A stretch of 64,000 bases of DNA from a bacterium (GCA_905221065.1 CAJNBS010000001.1:186001-250000), one strand, 5' to 3'. Numbered from the stretch's first letter, positions 38,401 through 46,177 are shown. Notes: generated by a model from the sequence alone, not told the origin. Made by a program: numbers and translations.

Positions 38401-39836
38401 ATCTTAAGGTAACTGTTGAAGGGAAATTAAGTATTTCAATATCAAGTAAGTATTCTATTACCAATTCAATAAAATTAAAAAATTGGGTACCTGAATTTAA
38501 TCGTACTGTCAATCATACAATGAAAGTGGGAGATGTAAAAGTCGAAGCTACAGTAAAAAGCGGTCCAGAAATAAAAGTAGAACCTAAAATATTAGGAATA
38601 GATACAGTTTCTGTTTCTGCTAATGCTGGGTTAGGAATAGAAGCTTCGTATTCAAAAACATTCTTATCCGTTGGGGAGAAAAAAGAAGATAAAACAAATC
38701 TAATTACTGGTAATAATGAAAAACTTATTACATCACCTATTTCTGTCAATGATAAAAAGATATCTATCGAAGAATATGGTTATCTAACTTTAAAGGCTGA
38801 ACTAGAAATTTTGAAGCAAGCTAAAAAATTGGGATTAATTCGGGAAGACATGGCATTAAATGATGAACTAACCTTATTTGATGGTAAATTAAAATTTAGA
38901 AATTATGAGTTTGACTTAGGAAAGGATTATAGTAATGAGCTAGTTCATAATCCAGAGGTTATCTTCAAAAAACTAACTAAACTATTCATCTTTACTAGTG
39001 GTGCAGGAGGATGGTACACAGGAATGTCTATTTCCAAAGATGGTAGTGTCAAAGGAACTTATACTGATATGAATCGTGGAATTACTGGTTCAAATTATCC
39101 AAATGGTCAAATGTATATTTCTAAATTTACAGGTAAATTTAGAAATCTAGTTAAAGTTAATGATTATGAATACAAGATGACTTTAACTGATTTGGATTAT
39201 CCTAAGGTGGGAGAAACAAAGATTGTTAATGGTGTGAAAATTGATACAACTGAACCTTATGGAATAGCAAATGCGAAATCCCCAGGAAAAGAGTTTATTC
39301 TTTATTTGCCAGGTCGTCCAGTTAAAGATTTACCACAAGAAGTTGGTGGTTGGATTTATGATTTCAAAAATCGTATGCCAGAGAAGTTAACGCGCGCAGT
39401 AATTTTTAATAAAGATAAAGGATGGGCATTTGAAGAAAGTAAAGAAAAAGAAGATTCTAATTCTACAATAGCTAGTGCTTTAACTCGAGCGGATGTATCT
39501 GCTATAATGAAGGGTAATACATCAAGTATTGAGGGGACTTGGACGAATAGTAAAGGGGAAACCATTACAATTAAGGATGGTAAAATTACTACTAGCGGTT
39601 TAGAACAAGTACCATTTGAAGTGAAAACATTTGTTCGGAAGAAAGAATTTCCAATGTTGAAGTTAAATACAGGTGAGGACAATCCTCATGGTGATCCTGC
39701 TTTTGTGTTAATTCCTGCTGGAGATTCGATAAATGTAGCAAATGATACATCTGATTCGACAAAGGATCGTTTAGTTCTTGGTTCAACAGTCGCACAAGCA
39801 ACTGTTATTTCATCGGAAAACTATTTTTATAGATAA
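35451..39836 (+). CDS. Large surface protein with M26-protease-like N-terminus but no protease domain
   Basis: The 1461-residue product starts at ATG 35451 after AAAAGGAGATAATT. It opens with a YSIRK-like export signal (RRRKFSLRKVSGIGAVSAV, residues about 13-31). LPNTG is at 98-102, followed by two hydrophobic segments (about 104-122 and 135-161). This order, with the sorting motif at the N-terminal end, is the hallmark of the pneumococcal IgA1 protease/Zmp family. Then come two repeats of about 36 residues (PSQGN...DTI.PTD), Pro/Thr/Ser-rich linkers, a G5-like domain near 450-525 with a related region to about 670, and an Ig-like segment near 685-740. The C-terminal half lacks HExxH. It includes FTSGAGGWYTGMSISKDGS and IMKGNTSSIEGTWTNSKGE, resembling streptococcal lipoprotein domains (the second DUF6287-like). 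Function unknown. Confidence 0.8.
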   Translation: MKLKDKFNAAERRRKFSLRKVSGIGAVSAVIGIISFSSLPLETVPAAETDITVNYKYATTDELTETEKKLIVNELPKDLVDGSDLFVIYRKDTANNTLPNTGSNVLPLASIIGTGLLLVAFTIKKTGKADKKIVKSILSISLVGGALTVTTVSALTVATLLNYNHTETITAGATFPDGKVKISGYQFVGYIDGNDVVTNPTTPATSFPSQGNQIQDTIVPTDELKKDTIDSSSKATVAPIKPLTQPPSQGNKMQDTIIPTDNPEKDNVHSDSRYKVEPIKPIIPPKEDKPVKPVDPKVIDKIIKVDDSGNTLEDVTGYIKISTSQPVETREVQDGQLVIIRTVTEVYKKDTVSEEKTTTDPLKGTNIVIPSTLVEILEEVVEDETPVTTTPTATSTPVKPTVEKNEKIENTGTASSTGSSVGEDKKEEITSPVEASSSSLETIAEPIIAKAKKVIRTLRTTEDISFEVVVKKDSSLAEGETKVETEGKLGKKVSIQKITLVDNVETVKETISETREEPQNKVLLIGTKKTATQPTTSKVVPSASSAAALATDSKATTQKTPIPGYYTVEVTESENKTVITDREKVRELVKDRTPLLNLIAPDGEKLVQVKTVEVYDNTILAGQRQLQNIQASYVTVNIKKKRDLSNKEQQTELVITKEIPLITKVYHIGTKPNGLSRKDVVVSGHAYDSKSNAIEEKSVSIYKDNELVAETNTDFDGYMFTHLITNQSYTLKSDDFEAKITPLPYSDPIIENIKGHFELGRKYSDDMIDYHLKSNVIYVNDGQYQSEIDDGKKVILSKEIDARVGDVLIIPPSKVYETSKAIKINSISTINNQSVIEYSVPSLYEVVQNINTKAWSSNINRATFIPAEGVTVKKASNTDQGLFRSVSLEGTLPTVSIPLLSKDNIKGTLSFNISGKVWSDAVDLNFWLPKIDFMNFDINKELSFTTEGSLEFSKSKDIKKLERPLGELILPTPVTGVTVHIPIHLKVTVEGKLSISISSKYSITNSIKLKNWVPEFNRTVNHTMKVGDVKVEATVKSGPEIKVEPKILGIDTVSVSANAGLGIEASYSKTFLSVGEKKEDKTNLITGNNEKLITSPISVNDKKISIEEYGYLTLKAELEILKQAKKLGLIREDMALNDELTLFDGKLKFRNYEFDLGKDYSNELVHNPEVIFKKLTKLFIFTSGAGGWYTGMSISKDGSVKGTYTDMNRGITGSNYPNGQMYISKFTGKFRNLVKVNDYEYKMTLTDLDYPKVGETKIVNGVKIDTTEPYGIANAKSPGKEFILYLPGRPVKDLPQEVGGWIYDFKNRMPEKLTRAVIFNKDKGWAFEESKEKEDSNSTIASALTRADVSAIMKGNTSSIEGTWTNSKGETITIKDGKITTSGLEQVPFEVKTFVRKKEFPMLKLNTGEDNPHGDPAFVLIPAGDSINVANDTSDSTKDRLVLGSTVAQATVISSENYFYR

Positions 39837-40134
39837 TTTTTTATTCTCAATTAGGTACAACGAAGTGAAAAAATTAGTTTCATGACTAAGAAGTGAACCA
39901 GAATGAGTTTATCAAACTATTAAATAGAGAAACTAATATAAAAATGTTCAAAACTGACAATTAAAATGGTGTGAACTTTTTAGTAAAATCTAGCTCAATT
40001 CGTGTATTTTTAGGGTAAAATTCACACCATTTAACTGAAACTTATTCAAATTAGATGAAAAAATGTTTTCTGAAAATTTATGAAAACGTTGATTTTAAAG
40101 CACTTTGAAATTAGATGAAAAAGTGGTGCCCCAA
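39837..40134 (+). other. Right end of unit B with inverted arm-like repeats
   Basis: No gene was found. A 12-base inverted repeat AAATGGTGTGAA (39964-39975) and TTCACACCATTT (40021-40032), each flanked by similar A/T runs, resembles the arm-type motifs at the left end (AAAGTTCACC). The block from 40078 repeats the right end of unit A almost exactly. Together they mark the end of an element whose integrase gene is absent. Confidence 0.65.
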
Positions 40135-40240
40135 CCAGGTCTTAAGAAAGCTCGTAAAGCATCACAATTCTAAAAACGTTAATCGAACCGATTATATCAA
40201 CGTTTACAGACATTCAAGAATTTACTCTTGGATGTCTTTT
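40135..40240 (+). other. att copy 4 and displaced rpsI terminator (outer attR)
   Basis: The 71 bases 40135-40205 match the rpsI 3' end with four differences, one of which creates a premature TAA in the rpsI-tail frame. AGACATTCAAGA and TCTTGGATGTCT with T5 follow (to about 40240). This is the outer right junction with the old chromosome. Confidence 0.8.
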
Positions 40241-40535
40241 TGTTTCAAAACTCTAAAGTTCACCCTCTTTTGATTTTGAATGTATTCAAGAATGGAATGT
40301 TGATTGTTCGATAATATAATTTTAGTTTTACACATTAATAATTTTATAGATAAATATGTCTCTAATTTGCTAAATTAGTAACTGGATCTTTATTTGATAT
40401 TTTTTAATTGAGGATAAAGCGGAAACTTATCCAATTAGATTTTTTCAGAAAATTTTCTAAAAGAAACAGGATTTGCTTGACATTTGTTTGAAAATTCTGT
40501 AAAATGAATTATTATATCGTTAAAGGAGAATATAT
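40241..40535 (+). promoter_or_regulatory. AT-rich gap with the peptide transporter promoter
   Basis: No gene was found in this gap. TTGACA (40477-40482), a 17-base spacer and TAAAAT (40500-40505) form a strong promoter 30 bases before the POT transporter start. Confidence 0.75.
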
Positions 40536-42008
40536 ATGGAAAAACAGAAAACATTTTTTGGCCATCCTATGGGCTTGTCCACCCTCTTCTTCACAGAGAT
40601 GTGGGAACGCTTTTCTTACTATGGGATGCGAGCTATCCTACTTTACTATATGTACTATAGTGTGCAAGATGGTGGGTTGGGGATGGATAAGACCACAGCT
40701 GCATCGATTATGGCGATTTATGGCTCGCTGGTATTTTTGTCTTCGGTTGTCGGTGGTTTTGTCAGTGACCGTATTTTAGGAAGCCGTAAGACCGTCTTTT
40801 ACGGTGGGATTCTGATTATGCTAGGGCATATTGCTTTGGCAACACCTTTTGGACAAGTGGCTCTCTATCTTTCTATTGCCTTGATTATCTTTGGTACTGG
40901 ATTTTTAAAACCTAATATCTCAGATATGGTTGGGGGAATTTATGAGAAAGAGGATGATAGACGGGATGCAGGTTTTAGTATCTTTGTTTTTGGTATTAAC
41001 TTAGGTGCCTTCGTTGCCCCTTATCTAGTGGGTTATCTAGGCCAGGAAGTCAATTTCCATCTAGGTTTCTCATTAGCTGCTGTTGGGATGTTCTTTGGTC
41101 TGGTGAAGTATGTTTTAGATGGGAAGAAATACCTGCCTGAATCAAGTCTTTACCCCACTGATCCACTTTCACAGAAGGAGCAGCAGACCTTGATTAAACG
41201 CTTGCTGATTACACTTGTCATGGTTATTCTGGTGGTTCTAGGTTTGGTCTTTACTCACCAATTTAACGTGGACATGATTGTTAATATCTTTACAGTGATT
41301 GCGGTAATCATTCCAATCTACTATTTCTTCAAAATTTTATCTAGTCAGAAAATAACTGCCACTGAGAGATCTCGAGTATTTGCCTACATTCCTCTATTTA
41401 TCGCCGGAGTACTTTTCTGGTCTATTGAGGAGCAGGGTTCTGTTGTTCTTGCTCTATTTGCGGATGATCAGACTCGACTCTACTTTAATGTATTTGGGAA
41501 TCAAATTCATTTCCCATCTAGCTTTTTCCAAAGTATCAATCCACTTTTCATTATGCTTTATGTGCCGATTTTTGCGTGGTTGTGGGGGAAAATGGGTAAC
41601 AAGCAACCGTCCTCTTCTAAGAAATTTGCTTACGGTTTATTTGCGGCAGGTCTATCCTTCTTGTGGATGATGTTACCAGGGATGCTCTTTGGGACAGATG
41701 TTAAGGTTAGTCCTTTATGGTTGATTATGAGTTGGGCTATTGTGATTGTGGGGGAAATGTTGATTTCGCCTATTGGTCTATCAGTCACTACTAAGCTAGC
41801 ACCAAAATCCTTCCAAGCACAAATGATGTCTATCTGGTTCTTGAGTAATGCTGCTGCCCAAGCTATCAATGCTCAAATTGTAAAATTTTATACAAGCGAA
41901 ACTGAAGTCGCTTACTATGGAATTGTTGGAGGAATTACGATTGTATTCAGTATTATCTTATTCTTCTACGTTCCACGTATTGAAAAACTAATGTCTGGTA
42001 TCAAATAG
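40536..42008 (+). CDS. Proton-dependent oligopeptide transporter (POT/PTR family)
   Basis: The 490-residue, roughly 14-helix membrane protein imports di- and tripeptides with protons. The family signatures are clear: FFTEMWERFSYYGMRAIL near residues 18-35 (ExxER motif) and the PTR2 segment GFLKPNISDMVGGIYEKEDDRRDAGFSIFVFGINLGA near 125-160. It has the length of the lactococcal DtpT. The start follows AAAGGAG. It lies just outside the inserted region and appears to be resident chromosome. A stand-alone gene with its own promoter. Confidence 0.92.
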   Translation: MEKQKTFFGHPMGLSTLFFTEMWERFSYYGMRAILLYYMYYSVQDGGLGMDKTTAASIMAIYGSLVFLSSVVGGFVSDRILGSRKTVFYGGILIMLGHIALATPFGQVALYLSIALIIFGTGFLKPNISDMVGGIYEKEDDRRDAGFSIFVFGINLGAFVAPYLVGYLGQEVNFHLGFSLAAVGMFFGLVKYVLDGKKYLPESSLYPTDPLSQKEQQTLIKRLLITLVMVILVVLGLVFTHQFNVDMIVNIFTVIAVIIPIYYFFKILSSQKITATERSRVFAYIPLFIAGVLFWSIEEQGSVVLALFADDQTRLYFNVFGNQIHFPSSFFQSINPLFIMLYVPIFAWLWGKMGNKQPSSSKKFAYGLFAAGLSFLWMMLPGMLFGTDVKVSPLWLIMSWAIVIVGEMLISPIGLSVTTKLAPKSFQAQMMSIWFLSNAAAQAINAQIVKFYTSETEVAYYGIVGGITIVFSIILFFYVPRIEKLMSGIK

Positions 42009-42111
42009 AGAAAAACTGGAATTGCCGTACGGATTTTAAAAGTTAGAGCAATTATTTATTCAAAGGATTTAGTTCTGTATTGTATAGGGCTAGGTCCTTT
42101 TAGTTTGATTA

Positions 42112-42218
42112 ATACTCTTCGAAAATCAAATTCAAACCGCGTCAACGTCGCCTTGCCGTACTCAAGTACAGCCTGCGGCTAGTTTCCTAGTTTGCTCTTT
42201 GATTTTCATTGAGTATAA
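42112..42218 (+). repeat. BOX element, boxA-boxC form without boxB
   Basis: It matches the copies at 20084 and 63644: ATACTCTTCGAAAATCAAAT, ACCGCGTCAACGTCGCC, TTGCCGTACTCAAGTACAGC and boxC ending TTTTCATTGAGTAT. It occupies the middle of the 334-base gap after the peptide transporter; no gene was seen in the gap. Confidence 0.9.
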
Positions 42219-42284
42219 AACTCACGATGTTTCTGCTTTTCCTAGTGGACATTTGTCTACTTTTTTATATCAGTCAAAGTCAAT

Positions 42285-42336
42285 CAAAAAATCTCACTAT
42301 TCATTAGGCTAAAGGAGACCTAATCATAGCGAGATT
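42285..42336 (-). terminator. Terminator of the XRE/DUF3278/gpo operon
   Basis: AATCTCACTATTCATTAGG and CCTAATCATAGCGAGATT form an 18-base imperfect stem. On the minus strand it is followed by T6, just after the glutathione peroxidase gene. Confidence 0.85.
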
Positions 42337-42342
42337 GTGAAA

Positions 42343-42819
42343 TTATAGTAGGGTTTGTATGGCCTCTTCAATTTGTTTGGGGTCTGTTTTTGAAGAGAAG
42401 CGCTCAAAGACCTGCCCATCTCGACCGATGAGAAACTTAGCGAAATTCCATTCAATTCGTTTTCCTAGTGGGCCAGATTTCTGGTCTTTTAGCCAAACAT
42501 AGAGAGGGTCTGCTTCCTTACCGTTGACCTTGATCTTGGCAAAGCGTGGGAAAGTGGTTTGATAGTTTAGGCTACAGAAGTTATTGATATCCTCTGCGCT
42601 GCCGGGTGCTTGTCCCATAAACTGATTGCAAGGGAAGTCTAAAATCTCAAATCCCTGATCTTGATAGCGGTCATAGAGTTCTTGGAGTCCTTGGTACTGG
42701 GGCGTTAAACCACATCCAGTAGCAGTATTGACAACCAAGAGAACCTTACCACGATAGGCATCTAGGGGAGTTTCTTGATTGTCTTGGTTTAAGACTAAAA
42801 AATCGTAGATTGAGGTCAT
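42343..42819 (-). CDS. gpo: Glutathione peroxidase family thiol peroxidase
   Basis: The 158-residue protein reduces hydroperoxides. The peroxidatic cysteine is in NTATGCGLTPQYQGL near residue 36, the conserved FPCNQFMGQ with the likely resolving cysteine is near 72-80, and the tetrad Trp is in EWNFAKFLI near 123-131. It is the short, monomeric bacterial type with cysteine rather than selenocysteine, which usually works with thioredoxin. Its ATG overlaps the stop codon of the upstream DUF3278-type gene by four bases, placing it at the end of a membrane-protein operon. Confidence 0.93.
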   Translation of the reverse strand: MTSIYDFLVLNQDNQETPLDAYRGKVLLVVNTATGCGLTPQYQGLQELYDRYQDQGFEILDFPCNQFMGQAPGSAEDINNFCSLNYQTTFPRFAKIKVNGKEADPLYVWLKDQKSGPLGKRIEWNFAKFLIGRDGQVFERFSSKTDPKQIEEAIQTLL

Positions 42820-43394
42820 TGTTTGCTTTTCTCCTTCTGGTTGGTATGTTTAGGAGTTTTTTCCTCCTGTAGGGATAGAAAGCCGTAGGTCAGAGTTCCA
42901 AAAATGCTACCGATAATCAGGCCATACATCAGTAAAGGAACACTTTTATCGAATTGCATGAGTAACTTCACAAAATCTGAAAGTGACATCTGTTGAACGA
43001 AGACTTTATGAAAGATGAGTAGGATAAAGAGGCCAATCTGAAGACCGATAAACACCATCCAGCTTCGAAATTTGATTTGGGCTTTGCTGTAGGTTTTGAG
43101 GATGATTTCTGACTTATCATCTTTTTCCAGATGGAGTTCTTTGACGGATCTCTGGGTTTTTAAGGTAATGAAAAAAATGAGTCCAGAGTATACGTAGGGC
43201 ATGGCATAGCGAACGGCTTCTATGAAGCGTCCAAATAACAGATAAAACAAGAAGAGGAAGAAGGAAGAATAAACAATTTGAACCATAGAACGGGCACAAG
43301 CCTTGTAGATAATCTCTTGTCGGCATTCATCAAAAGGGCCTTGGATATGAAAGAGATTTCGTAGTAGGCGAGTGGTTAAGTCTTCTTTTTTCAT
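42816..43394 (-). CDS. DUF3278-type membrane protein, divergent paralogue
   Basis: The 192-residue protein has an N-terminal amphipathic start (MKKEDLTTRLLRNLFHIQGPFDE, similar to MKKETFTEKLIKRTYGISGPLDE of the next two paralogues) and four hydrophobic segments ending in a basic tail. The shared opening and helix layout put it in the DUF3278 group, although it is the most divergent of the three copies here. Function unknown; such genes are typically next to a small XRE regulator, as here. GGAGGTTACTAGC precedes the ATG. Confidence 0.7.
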   Translation of the reverse strand: MKKEDLTTRLLRNLFHIQGPFDECRQEIIYKACARSMVQIVYSSFFLFLFYLLFGRFIEAVRYAMPYVYSGLIFFITLKTQRSVKELHLEKDDKSEIILKTYSKAQIKFRSWMVFIGLQIGLFILLIFHKVFVQQMSLSDFVKLLMQFDKSVPLLMYGLIIGSIFGTLTYGFLSLQEEKTPKHTNQKEKSKQ

Positions 43395-43420
43395 GCTAGT
43401 AACCTCCTAAATGAGCGGTT

Positions 43421-43747
43421 TTACTGATTTTCTTTTACGAATTGATAGAGATAAAAAAGATAAGTGATAGAAGAAAGGCTAGCGATAGTCAGCAGTAAAT
43501 AATATTTCCAATCGCTTGAGATGAGCATCAGTTGTGGCAAAGATAGAATCATAAAGCATAGTGCTAAGTTGAGTATACGTGTTTTTGGGGAGTCAATCTT
43601 TAGATAAGTTAGTCCTTTGTTAAGTGCTAGAATAAAGACTAGCACGAGGAATGTCTCGTCGATTGGCAAGCTCCCTGAAATGATGATGAAGATGAACAGA
43701 GAACTGAACAAAAGATGATAGGTCAGTAAAGTTAGTAATGATTTCAT
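43421..43747 (-). CDS. Small membrane protein of unknown function
   Basis: Starting at ATG 43747 (after AGGAGGTCCCCT on its strand), it encodes 108 residues that are almost entirely hydrophobic, with about four membrane segments (TLLTYHLLFSSLFIFIII, LVLVFILAL, ALCFMILSLPQLML and YLLLTIASLSSITYLFYLY). I recognise no family. It lies within the XRE/DUF3278 operon, ten bases after the preceding gene. Confidence 0.65.
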   Translation of the reverse strand: MKSLLTLLTYHLLFSSLFIFIIISGSLPIDETFLVLVFILALNKGLTYLKIDSPKTRILNLALCFMILSLPQLMLISSDWKYYLLLTIASLSSITYLFYLYQFVKENQ

Positions 43748-43757
43748 AGGGGACCTC

Positions 43758-44300
43758 CTAATCATTATCTTGATCTTCCTTAGATTTTGCAATGCGATGG
43801 GAGACACCGCTCTGTATGGTCAATCCGAAGAATAAAGTTGCTACGATAGTTGTCACAAAATGTCCTGTATTTAAAAGAGAACTAATATAATTTTTACTAT
43901 CATCCGTTAAGACATTAAGAAGTGGTATTCCAAACAACATGGCTAGTCCATAGATTAGACCTGCTTTCAGACCAGGATAACCTAACTGTTTCTTTTCTTT
44001 CTGGCTCAACATATCAGAATCGATGGCTGTGATACCCGTTTTCTTGGTTTGAGAAAGCACATAGAAAGCAGATATCATCGCAATGCCAAAGACCACAAGA
44101 GGATAGCCGATAGCGACAATTTGCGGGTATTTATAAGCGAGGACGAAAGGGATGAGATTCCCAAATATCATCAGATAAAAGAGGAAGATAAAGACTTGAT
44201 TGCCAATACGATCAGCCTCGCGCCGTTTGTGTTCGTCAAGAGGACCAGAAATTCCGTAAGTGCGCTTGATGAGTTTTTCTGTAAAGGTTTCTTTTTTCAT
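43758..44300 (-). CDS. DUF3278 membrane protein, tandem paralogue B
   Basis: The 180-residue protein starts at ATG 44300 (AGGAGCCAACTC upstream); a longer upstream frame only overlaps the previous gene. It has four hydrophobic segments and the DUF3278 opening KLIKRTYGISGPLDEHKRREADRIGNQ. It is closely similar to the following copy at 44311-44850 across the whole length, showing a recent tandem duplication. Function unknown. Confidence 0.75.
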   Translation of the reverse strand: MKKETFTEKLIKRTYGISGPLDEHKRREADRIGNQVFIFLFYLMIFGNLIPFVLAYKYPQIVAIGYPLVVFGIAMISAFYVLSQTKKTGITAIDSDMLSQKEKKQLGYPGLKAGLIYGLAMLFGIPLLNVLTDDSKNYISSLLNTGHFVTTIVATLFFGLTIQSGVSHRIAKSKEDQDND

Positions 44301-44310
44301 GAGTTGGCTC

Positions 44311-44850
44311 CTAATCATCCTGATCTTTCTTAGTTTTTGCAATGCGACGGGAGATGAGGAACTGTATGCTCGCTCCGAAGAAAATAGAACCGAGAATGCT
44401 TGATACACCATTTCTTATAGTGAGAAGAGACTGAAAATAGTCCTGACCTTCATCTGTGAGTATACCGAGAAGAGGAATTATAAAAAACATCCATAGACCA
44501 AAGAACAAACCTGCTTTCAGACCTGGGTAATGTAGTTGCTTACTTTCTTTCTCACTCAGCATATCTGGATCAATAGCTGTAATCCCTGTTTTTTTCATTT
44601 GGTAGGTAACATAGCCAGCAGCAATGAGGGCAATCACTAAAATCAGAGAAGGATAGATTAGAGCCACTTCTTGAGGGTATTTATAGGCCAGAAGGAGTGG
44701 AATAAGATTTCCGAAAATCATCAGATAAAAGAGGACGATAAAGACTTGGTTACCGATACGATCGGCCTCACGCCGTTTGTATTCGTCAAGGGGACCAGAA
44801 ATACCGTATGTGCGTTTGATCAGTTTTTCAGTGAAGGTTTCTTTTTTCAT
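44311..44850 (-). CDS. DUF3278 membrane protein, tandem paralogue A
   Basis: The 179-residue protein is the paralogue of the preceding entry. The first 40 or so residues are the same apart from a single change (EYKRRE for EHKRRE), and the ends agree (SRRIAKTKKDQDD against SHRIAKSKEDQDN). Four membrane segments. It is the first gene after the XRE regulator, which starts 16 bases upstream of it. Function unknown; the family is often annotated only as DUF3278. Confidence 0.78.
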   Translation of the reverse strand: MKKETFTEKLIKRTYGISGPLDEYKRREADRIGNQVFIVLFYLMIFGNLIPLLLAYKYPQEVALIYPSLILVIALIAAGYVTYQMKKTGITAIDPDMLSEKESKQLHYPGLKAGLFFGLWMFFIIPLLGILTDEGQDYFQSLLTIRNGVSSILGSIFFGASIQFLISRRIAKTKKDQDD

Positions 44851-44865
44851 GAGTTTGCTCCTTTT

Positions 44866-45060
44866 TTAAAAATCTTCCTCCCAAAAGAGACTGTTGAGGT
44901 CAGTTTGGAGGCTGCGGGCGAGATTGAGACAGAGTTCCAGGGTTGGATTGTACTTGTCGTTTTCAATCATGTTGATGGTTTGTCTCGAGACACCTATATC
45001 CTTGGCGAGCTCGAGCTGGGAAATGCCCAGTTCCTTGCGAAATTCTTTCACACGGTTCAT
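44866..45060 (-). CDS. Small XRE-family transcriptional regulator
   Basis: The 64-residue protein is a single helix-turn-helix_3 domain: VKEFRKELGISQLELAKDIG near residues 4-23, then VSRQTINMIENDKYNPTLELCL, the recognition helix and following helix, and a short tail NSLFWEEDF. Proteins of this size and sequence (YozG-like) lie beside DUF3278 genes in many Firmicutes. GGAGAACAG precedes the ATG. It is the first gene of the operon and probably regulates it through the repeats at 45087-45142. Confidence 0.9.
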   Translation of the reverse strand: MNRVKEFRKELGISQLELAKDIGVSRQTINMIENDKYNPTLELCLNLARSLQTDLNSLFWEEDF

Positions 45061-45086
45061 CTGTTCTCCTTTCTGATTTGTGTCGT

Positions 45087-45142
45087 ATATATTTGACTAC
45101 ATTATATTCTTCTATAGAGTGAATGTCAAGCATATTTGACAT
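45087..45142 (-). promoter_or_regulatory. Promoter and candidate operator of the XRE/DUF3278 operon
   Basis: On the minus strand TTGACA (45129-45124) and TATAAT (45106-45101) are both consensus with a 17-base spacer. A perfect inverted repeat ATGTCAA-N6-TTGACAT (45123-45142) covers the -35, and a second ATATTTGAC copy lies at 45088-45096 downstream of the -10. This arrangement is what an autoregulating repressor would need. Confidence 0.75.
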
Positions 45143-45226
45143 ATTTCTTAAAGAAATCTTACTTGTTTTTGGCCTATTTGTCTGACTAGTGCAAGCTAGT
45201 CGGATTTGTGGTAAAATAGATAGGAT

Positions 45227-46177
45227 ATGACAAAAGAATTTCATCATGTAACGGTCTTACTCCATGAAACGATTGATATGCTCGACGTAAAGCCCGACGG
45301 TATCTATGTTGATGCGACTTTGGGTGGAGCAGGCCATAGCGAATATTTATTAAGTAAATTAAGTGAAAAAGGCCATCTCTATGCCTTTGACCAAGACCAG
45401 AATGCCATTGACAATGCGCAAAAACGCTTGGCACCCTACATTGAGAAGGGGATGGTGACTTTTATCAAGGATAACTTCCGTCATTTACAGGCACGTTTGC
45501 TCGAAGCTGGTGTTCAGGAAATTGATGGAATTTGTTATGACTTGGGAGTGTCTAGTCCTCAGCTGGACCAGCGTGAGCGTGGTTTTTCTTATAAAAAGGA
45601 TGCGCCATTGGACATGCGGATGAATCAGGATGCTAGTCTGACAGCCTATGAAGTGGTAAACCACTATGACTATCATGACTTGGTTCGTATTTTCTTCAAG
45701 TATGGCGAGGACAAATTCTCTAAACAGATTGCGCGTAAGATTGAACAAGCACGTGAAGTGAAGCTAATTGAGACAACGACTGAGTTGGCTGAGATTATCA
45801 AGTCGGCTAAACCTGCCAAGGAACTCAAGAAAAAGGGCCATCCTGCTAAGCAGATTTTCCAGGCTATTCGAATTGAAGTTAACGATGAACTGGGGGCGGC
45901 AGATGAATCTATCCAGCAGGCTATGGAGATGTTGGCTCTAGATGGTAGAATCTCAGTGATTACCTTCCATTCGCTAGAAGACCGCTTGACCAAACAATTG
46001 TTCAAGGAAGCTTCAACGGTGGAAGTTCCTAAAGGCTTGCCTTTCATCCCAGATGATCTCAAGCCCAAGATGGAATTGGTGTCCCGAAAGCCAATCTTGC
46101 CAAGTGCAGAAGAATTAGAAGCCAATAACCGCTCGCACTCAGCTAAGTTGCGCGTGGCCAGAAAAATTCACAAGTAA
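45227..46177 (+). CDS. rsmH: 16S rRNA (cytosine(1402)-N4)-methyltransferase RsmH (MraW)
   Basis: The 316-residue SAM-dependent enzyme methylates C1402 in the ribosomal P site. The SAM-binding motif [19 protein letters not shown] is near residues 27-46, followed by FDQDQNAI, and [22 protein letters not shown] near 99-120. The basic C-terminus ([13 protein letters not shown]) is typical. It is the first gene of the conserved rsmH-ftsL-pbp2X-mraY cluster. A -10 (TAAAAT) lies about 20 bases upstream, and a GACTAG/CTAGTC hairpin just before it. Confidence 0.96.
   Translation: MTKEFHHVTVLLHETIDMLDVKPDGIYVDATLGGAGHSEYLLSKLSEKGHLYAFDQDQNAIDNAQKRLAPYIEKGMVTFIKDNFRHLQARLLEAGVQEIDGICYDLGVSSPQLDQRERGFSYKKDAPLDMRMNQDASLTAYEVVNHYDYHDLVRIFFKYGEDKFSKQIARKIEQAREVKLIETTTELAEIIKSAKPAKELKKKGHPAKQIFQAIRIEVNDELGAADESIQQAMEMLALDGRISVITFHSLEDRLTKQLFKEASTVEVPKGLPFIPDDLKPKMELVSRKPILPSAEELEANNRSHSAKLRVARKIHK

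Noticed and set aside
42600..45100. Possible CRISPR or satellite array because of repeated blocks
   Set aside because: The repetition is whole paralogous genes, not short repeats with spacers. No CRISPR array was seen anywhere in the window.
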